This document shows positions 59,612 to 64,000 of a DNA stretch of 64,000 nt, in pieces (position 1 is the stretch's first letter; every line of letters begins with the position of its first letter). This DNA comes from Pyrobaculum arsenaticum DSM 13514 (GTDB lineage: Archaea > Thermoproteota > Thermoprotei > Thermoproteales > Thermoproteaceae). A model generated the notes under the pieces. The model worked only from the letters and a program-made list of their open reading frames with translations, did not search any database and was not told the DNA's origin. The position numbers were made by a program, and so were the translations under genes. The stretch lies in the NCBI RefSeq assembly GCF_000016385.1, contig NC_009376.1:806001-870000 (forward strand), given 5' to 3'.

Positions 59612-60339
59612 TAAAGAAGGTGGCGCTGGTCGCGTTTGCCGCCGTCGTTTTGTTGTTTTATGCGCCGTTCCTGGCCTTGGGCTATTACATGTCGGGAGGC
59701 GGGGTGTTGAAGCTCCCCTCTACGAGCATGTTAGCTACCACCTTCATGTTGGCGCTGGTGACTGCGGCTATCGCAATAGCGCTTGCGTATCCGGCTGCGT
59801 ATTATCTAGCGAAGAGGGGGAACGAGCTCGAGTTCGCCCTGCTAATAGCCCCGCTTTGGGTGGGGACCCTACTCAAGGCCTATTCTCTCCTCGTGGTTTT
59901 TTCCGTAGTGGAGAGGTTTACTGGCATAGTCCTCTGGGGTACCGCCCTGGGGGTGGTTGTGGGTATGGTGTACGAGTACTTCCCCTACGCGGTTCTCACG
60001 TTGTATGCCGCGATTGAGAAGTTGAGCGAGACCCCAACCCAAGCCGCAAGAGTTCTCGGCGCGTCGAGAGCGCAGACGTTTCTGAGAGTGGAGCTCCCGC
60101 TTACGATGCCGGGCGTAGTCGCCGCCTTTATACTAATTTTCCTCTTCGCCATGGGCGAGGTGATTATGCCGGCTGTGCTGGGGGCTTGGAAAGTGTATAC
60201 AGTGGGCAGTTATATCTGGGACTTATACTTCAAGGCCAGGGACTTTTTAAGCGGATCCGTGCTGTCTCTACTCCTAGCGGCGTTGTCTTTATTGGCCACC
60301 TACGTAGTGGTTAAGACTATACGCTCGTTCTCGATATGA
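59608..60339 (+). CDS. PotB-type ABC permease
   Basis: A 243-residue permease with six helices. The EAA loop is EKLSETPTQAARVLGASRAQ followed by FLRVELPLTMPGVVAAFILI. It overlaps both neighbours by 4 bp. The order ATPase-PotB-PotC matches polyamine-type transporters. Confidence 0.88.
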   Translation: MIKKVALVAFAAVVLLFYAPFLALGYYMSGGGVLKLPSTSMLATTFMLALVTAAIAIALAYPAAYYLAKRGNELEFALLIAPLWVGTLLKAYSLLVVFSVVERFTGIVLWGTALGVVVGMVYEYFPYAVLTLYAAIEKLSETPTQAARVLGASRAQTFLRVELPLTMPGVVAAFILIFLFAMGEVIMPAVLGAWKVYTVGSYIWDLYFKARDFLSGSVLSLLLAALSLLATYVVVKTIRSFSI

Positions 60340-61097
60340 GGGCGTTGAAAATCTACACTTGGGCCTTGATAGCGGCGATGTACGTGCCTATAGGCGTCAT
60401 GGTCGTACTCTCCTTTAACAATAGCAAGCTCCCATACGTGTGGGGTGGGTTCACTCTGCGCTGGTACCAAGCACTGTTTGGGTGGGACTTGGCGTGGCAG
60501 GCTGTGCTTAACAGCACGGTAATTGCGCTAGCAGTGGCTTTCGCCTCCACGTTGCTCGGCTTGTTTATGGCATTTGCGCTACGAGACGACAGGTATATCG
60601 CAATTTCCCAAGGCGCCGTGGTGATGCCCGAGGTGTCAGAAGCGCTGGCGTTCGCCGCGGCGTTGTCGCTCCTTAAAGACTACGCCAATGTAAATCTCTT
60701 TGGCCCCGTAGGAGTTTTCCTAGCCCACTTGGCCTACACTCTTCCCATGGCCCACGTCTTGATGTCGCCCTACGTCTCTTACGTCGGCAGAAGTGTAGTA
60801 GACGCGGCGAGGATACTGGGGGCGTCAGAACTTAGGACGATGCTTTCTGTCATTGCGCCTATTCTATTCCCGGCGTTTGTAGCAACATTCCTCATAGTGT
60901 TCGCCAACTCCTTTGATACATACATAAAAACTGCCTTCATCACAAGCCCGGACTTCGTCACGGCCCCCATCCTACTTTGGAACTACGCCGCCAGGGGGAG
61001 GGGAGATCCCACTATCTACGCCCTGGCTAGTATTATGCTCATCCCCTCCCTTGCCGCCGCGGTGATCTACTTTAGAGCCGTAAAGCGCTACGGCTAA
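60336..61097 (+). CDS. PotC-type ABC permease
   Basis: A 253-residue permease with six helices. The first periplasmic-side motif is VVLSFNNSKLPYVWGGFTLRW, typical of PotC (SFN...W.GFS..WY), and the EAA loop is SVVDAARILGASELRTMLSV. Its last 126 bp overlap the 3' end of the convergent acyl-CoA synthetase gene. Confidence 0.88.
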   Translation: MRALKIYTWALIAAMYVPIGVMVVLSFNNSKLPYVWGGFTLRWYQALFGWDLAWQAVLNSTVIALAVAFASTLLGLFMAFALRDDRYIAISQGAVVMPEVSEALAFAAALSLLKDYANVNLFGPVGVFLAHLAYTLPMAHVLMSPYVSYVGRSVVDAARILGASELRTMLSVIAPILFPAFVATFLIVFANSFDTYIKTAFITSPDFVTAPILLWNYAARGRGDPTIYALASIMLIPSLAAAVIYFRAVKRYG

Positions 61098-62426
61098 CAG
61101 CGCCCTAGCCGCCCTCCTAGGCGTATTTACAACCACCACCCTGCTTCTCAGAGCCTCTTCTAGGGCCTTAGTCTGGGGCGAAGAGCCGAAGGAGACCACA
61201 ATTATCGGCTTCTTGTGCTTCTCCAACACGTCGATAATCTCCTTTGCAACATCCTCGTTGTACCCGGGCGGGTGGATTAAGGCCGCGACTACAGCGGCGT
61301 CTGTGTACCTAAGACCAATTTCGAGAGCTTTGCCAAAATGGGCGTTGTTCCCCCCGCCCGTCAAGTCGACGGGGTTGGACACAGTGGCTATGGGGAGGAG
61401 GTATTTTCTCAACTCCTCTCTACCCTCCTCTGGTAACTCCGGGACGCGTAGGCCGACGGAGTTGACTGCGTCAACAATCTGCACCCCCATGCCGCCGGAG
61501 GAGGAGACCACCAGTACGCTGTCTACCCGCCTAGGCCCGTAAACCGCCAGAGCCTTTGCCATGTCGAATAACTCCACCAAGTCATCTGCCTCTATTACGC
61601 CAGCTTGGCGGAATAGGGCATGGTACATCTCATACGCACCTGCCATAGCCGCTGTGTGGGAGGCGGCGGCTCTTGCCGAATCTGAGCCGCGCCCCGCCTT
61701 GTACACGACAACCGGTTTGCTACTACGTTTAGCTACTTTTAGAAAACGCGCCGCATCGCCTTTCCATCTAAACCCCTCTAGGTAGAGGGCAATTACAGAT
61801 ATCTCTTTGCTATTTGCCAGAAACTCAATAAAATCCGCCTCTGTCACGTCGGCCCTATTCCCAAAATTAACGGCGATGCCCACGCCGATTCCCTCACCTG
61901 CCGCCCAATCCAGCGCCGCGGTCATTACGGCCCCGCTTTGGCTTAAAAAAGCTATTGGCCCCGGCGGCGGCCTCGCTGCTTTTTCCACAGGGAGGAACAT
62001 GGTGTCTAGCCCGTTGAAGGCGTTATAGACGCCTATGCAGTTGGGCCCCAGAACTCTCATTCCGTGCTTCTGCGCGGTTTTTACCAGCTCATTCTCTAAA
62101 TCTCGGCGCCCAATTTCTGAGAACCCGCCCGAAACTACGATAGCCGCCTTTGCGCCGGCTCTACCAGCGTCGTCTACGACTCTCGGCGTTATTTCTGCAG
62201 GAGTGGCAACCACGACGAGCTCCGGCGCCTCGGGCAGGTTAGTGGCAGACTCGTAAAACTGCACCTCTACGCCTCCAACCTCCCCGCGCCTATACTTCGG
62301 ATTAACCGCGTAGACGCGGCTTTTAAAAGACTTTAACAGCTGGAGCAGGATCTGCCCCCCTATCGAGTCGGCCTTGGGGGAGGCCCCAACTACGGCTACC
62401 GAATTGGGAAATAAAAACTCCCTCAC
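60972..62426 (-). CDS. ADP-forming acyl-CoA synthetase, alpha subunit
   Basis: A 484-residue protein with the succinyl-CoA-synthetase-like alpha fold: FPNSVAVVGASPKADSIGG, RVLGPNCIGVYNAFNGLDTM, IAFLSQSGAVMTAALDWAAG and the phosphohistidine site AAASHTAAMAGAYEMYH. In archaea it forms acetate and ATP from acetyl-CoA with a beta subunit, which is not in the window. The last 25 or so residues (DHRGGKGGDEHNTSQGVDSG) look non-native and lie antisense to the PotC gene. The GTG start overlaps the upstream stop. Confidence 0.88.
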   Translation of the reverse strand: MREFLFPNSVAVVGASPKADSIGGQILLQLLKSFKSRVYAVNPKYRRGEVGGVEVQFYESATNLPEAPELVVVATPAEITPRVVDDAGRAGAKAAIVVSGGFSEIGRRDLENELVKTAQKHGMRVLGPNCIGVYNAFNGLDTMFLPVEKAARPPPGPIAFLSQSGAVMTAALDWAAGEGIGVGIAVNFGNRADVTEADFIEFLANSKEISVIALYLEGFRWKGDAARFLKVAKRSSKPVVVYKAGRGSDSARAAASHTAAMAGAYEMYHALFRQAGVIEADDLVELFDMAKALAVYGPRRVDSVLVVSSSGGMGVQIVDAVNSVGLRVPELPEEGREELRKYLLPIATVSNPVDLTGGGNNAHFGKALEIGLRYTDAAVVAALIHPPGYNEDVAKEIIDVLEKHKKPIIVVSFGSSPQTKALEEALRSRVVVVNTPRRAARALLAVALYGSKVDHRGGKGGDEHNTSQGVDSGISPPPGGVVPK

Positions 62427-63670
62427 CCCTTAAGTGCCTTTGCAATACTAGCTGGGTCGTATCCCACAACGTAGGTGTAGGTCCCGTTGGGGTAGACCAC
62501 AACTACCAGCGGCGTCCCCACATTCTGCCCAGCAATGAGAGTAGCTAGTTGCATTCCAGCATTTGCATCTATTGGACAACTACTTTGCGGGAGTATACTA
62601 GTGTAGTTTTGGTCTCCGGCTAGGAAGCGGTCGTATACTACCCTCAGCGTTGGGATTACCTCTTGCGGCGTGCTGTTGTAGAGGCATCTCAACCTCTCGT
62701 GGGCGGGCAATGCGTCTGGGTGGACTATTAGATCTACCAAGACTAGTCTGTGTCCCTCGAATAGGGTGTAGTTGTATTTAAACAACTGGGCACAGTAGGG
62801 GCACTGTAAGTCGAAGAAGACGATTGCGGCTGGCCATTTGCCGTCGTATTTCATGCCTATCTTCTCTGCGACTCTGAGGATGTCAAGGCCGCCGCCGTTT
62901 GTCCCGACGACGTCTCTAGAAAGCTCGTTCAGCACATTAGCGACGTCGGCCGGTATTGTCGTGATGTTCCGAAGGGTGTACGTCAAAATGGCGGCTACCT
63001 GCCCGCCGTAGGATAGCTTGACCTTAAATTGGTATATAGTCCCATCTGCGAGTTGTTGTTTCTCATAATCTAGGATGGCCGATAGGCCTTGCATTATCGG
63101 TACCTCGGTGGTGTTTGTGTATACTGTGGCTTGGCCGTAGGGGGTTTGGGCTGTGCCTGACTGCTTCCACTGGCTCGGGGACGTGGGCCCGGGAAGTCCT
63201 TGGATAAGTAGGACCAGCTCGTCGAATGTCTTAGCCGTGGGGAGGGGAGACGTGGACTGCTGGCATTGGCTATTGGAGAGGGTTATGCGCTCGCCCGCCA
63301 CAGTCGTGGTTGTAGTCGAGTTCACGCATATCTGTAGCAATTTGCTGTAGTAGGTGGCTTTCTGGTAGCTGTTTAGCGTCTGCGAGAGGACGTTGATTAT
63401 ACCCGTGTTTTTCACCATGAAGTAGGAGGCTGAGTTGTTGTAGATCTGGGCGTAGACGGTGCCGCTGCTCAAAGGTATGTAGTAAGTTAGTAGCTCCAAG
63501 GCTTGTCCCCCTTCGAGTCGTGCCGTGTATACGTAAAGCTTGCCGGATGTCGTTTGAACAGGCTGTGTGGAGGTCTTATTTGCAGGTGGTTGAGACTGTA
63601 GGAGGTACACGGCTACTCCCACTGCCGCGATTATGGCCAGAACTATGCCGGCTACTACTTTTGGATTCAT
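62423..63670 (-). CDS. Membrane-anchored DsbG-like thioredoxin-fold protein
   Basis: A 415-residue protein with one N-terminal membrane helix (VVAGIVLAIIAAVGVAVYLL), a long Asn/Thr-rich outer region, and from about residue 290 a thioredoxin fold with CPYC (VVFFDLQCPYCAQLFKYN) and a cis-proline region VGTPLVVVVYPNGTYTYVVG, as in DsbA/DsbG. It probably acts on extracytoplasmic disulfides. Extra cysteines (LRCLYN, SSCPI) may form a pair within the fold insert. It is coupled to the acyl-CoA synthetase gene by GTGA, an unexpected partner. Confidence 0.75.
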   Translation of the reverse strand: MNPKVVAGIVLAIIAAVGVAVYLLQSQPPANKTSTQPVQTTSGKLYVYTARLEGGQALELLTYYIPLSSGTVYAQIYNNSASYFMVKNTGIINVLSQTLNSYQKATYYSKLLQICVNSTTTTTVAGERITLSNSQCQQSTSPLPTAKTFDELVLLIQGLPGPTSPSQWKQSGTAQTPYGQATVYTNTTEVPIMQGLSAILDYEKQQLADGTIYQFKVKLSYGGQVAAILTYTLRNITTIPADVANVLNELSRDVVGTNGGGLDILRVAEKIGMKYDGKWPAAIVFFDLQCPYCAQLFKYNYTLFEGHRLVLVDLIVHPDALPAHERLRCLYNSTPQEVIPTLRVVYDRFLAGDQNYTSILPQSSCPIDANAGMQLATLIAGQNVGTPLVVVVYPNGTYTYVVGYDPASIAKALKG

Positions 63671-63700
63671 AGGTGTGCGGGGGTACTAGTATATAAAAAG

Positions 63701-64000
63701 CTATTCTTTTGTAGGAGCCCAGTCTCTGGCCAAGATTTCTAATACCTGCTTCTCACCTATCAGGTCGCGGATGGAAATGACGCCGTAGAGGTTGCCTTCT
63801 TTATCCACGACTACCACGTGCCTCACGTTGTGTTGTCTCATTTTTCTAGCAGCCGCCGTTATGGGGTCGTAGTCGTAGACATATACGAAATTGCGCATTG
63901 TCCCTACCTTGTCCACCGTCGCCGTGAGGGGGGTTTTCTGCGCTATGCCTCTGATTATATCTCTTTCAGAGATGACGCCTATCGGCTTTTTGGGATTCTC
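63701..64000 (-). CDS. CBS-domain protein, truncated by the window edge
   Basis: The frame is open to the end of the window, so the N terminus is missing. It contains the end of a first CBS repeat (KKPIGVISERDIIRGIAQKT) and a complete second one (VYDYDPITAAARKMRQHNVR with GVISIRDLIGEKQ). It closely resembles the gene at 26021-26407 in both repeats, so the two are paralogues. Adenine nucleotide sensing is typical for the family; the partner is unknown. Confidence 0.85.
   Translation of the reverse strand, partial: ENPKKPIGVISERDIIRGIAQKTPLTATVDKVGTMRNFVYVYDYDPITAAARKMRQHNVRHVVVVDKEGNLYGVISIRDLIGEKQVLEILARDWAPTKE

Overview
The window looks like chromosomal DNA of a hyperthermophilic crenarchaeon of the genus Pyrobaculum. 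This rests on content, not on a database search: three PaREP1-family genes (a family named from Pyrobaculum aerophilum), a dsrB-dsrG-dsrC order like that described for Pyrobaculum islandicum, many TATA boxes about 22-27 bp upstream of start codons (leaderless transcripts), ATGA-coupled operons, frequent GTG starts, and anaerobic respiration genes. No tRNA, rRNA, CRISPR array or intact insertion sequence was recognised.

Layout. 1-5.8 kb: an AT-rich block with the end of dsrB, then dsrG, dsrC, dsrK, a sulfide:quinone-reductase-like flavoprotein with its DUF1641 partner, and two winged-helix regulators. 5.8-8.1 kb: a gene graveyard (EamA transporter, ThiN and PaREP1 remnants) around one intact HEPN gene. 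8.3-20.05 kb, all on the minus strand: cytochrome c maturation (ccmE, ccmA- and ccmB-like, ccdA), hemA, two small paralogous proteins, and a tetrathionate/arsenate-reductase-like molybdoenzyme with Fe-S and NrfD subunits, followed by a second flavoprotein-DUF1641 pair. 20.1-25.5 kb: PaREP1, a GC-rich noncoding stretch, and a second molybdoenzyme operon (thiosulfate/polysulfide reductase type). 26-29.3 kb: a CBS protein, toxin-antitoxin modules and pseudogenes. 29.5-33.6 kb: acetyl-CoA synthetase with an MFS-CBS fusion transporter. 33.8-45.6 kb: homoserine dehydrogenase, a formate dehydrogenase operon with fdhE, fdhD and a regulator, then asd-lysC-thrC. 45.7-52.6 kb: a LysX-like gene and an oligopeptide ABC transporter. 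52.8-57.7 kb: lysine/arginine biosynthesis through the LysW carrier (argC/lysY, argB/lysZ, lysW, argG, argH). 58-64 kb: a PotABC-type transporter, an ADP-forming acyl-CoA synthetase alpha subunit, a DsbG-like protein and a partial CBS protein.

How it fits together. Most of the window serves anaerobic electron transport: formate enters through the formate dehydrogenase and quinone-linked cytochrome b, and electrons leave through sulfite, thiosulfate/polysulfide and arsenate/tetrathionate-type reductases, supported by heme synthesis and thioether maturation. The second theme is aspartate-family and arginine/lysine synthesis.

The most unusual observations are two. Four amino-acid biosynthesis genes (thrC, a lysX-like gene, a mini-gene before argC, and argG) each have an ATG just upstream whose frame differs from the gene body by the same -1 offset, with the frames joinable at an NNG_GGG site. 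And the oligopeptide-binding protein appears circularly permuted.
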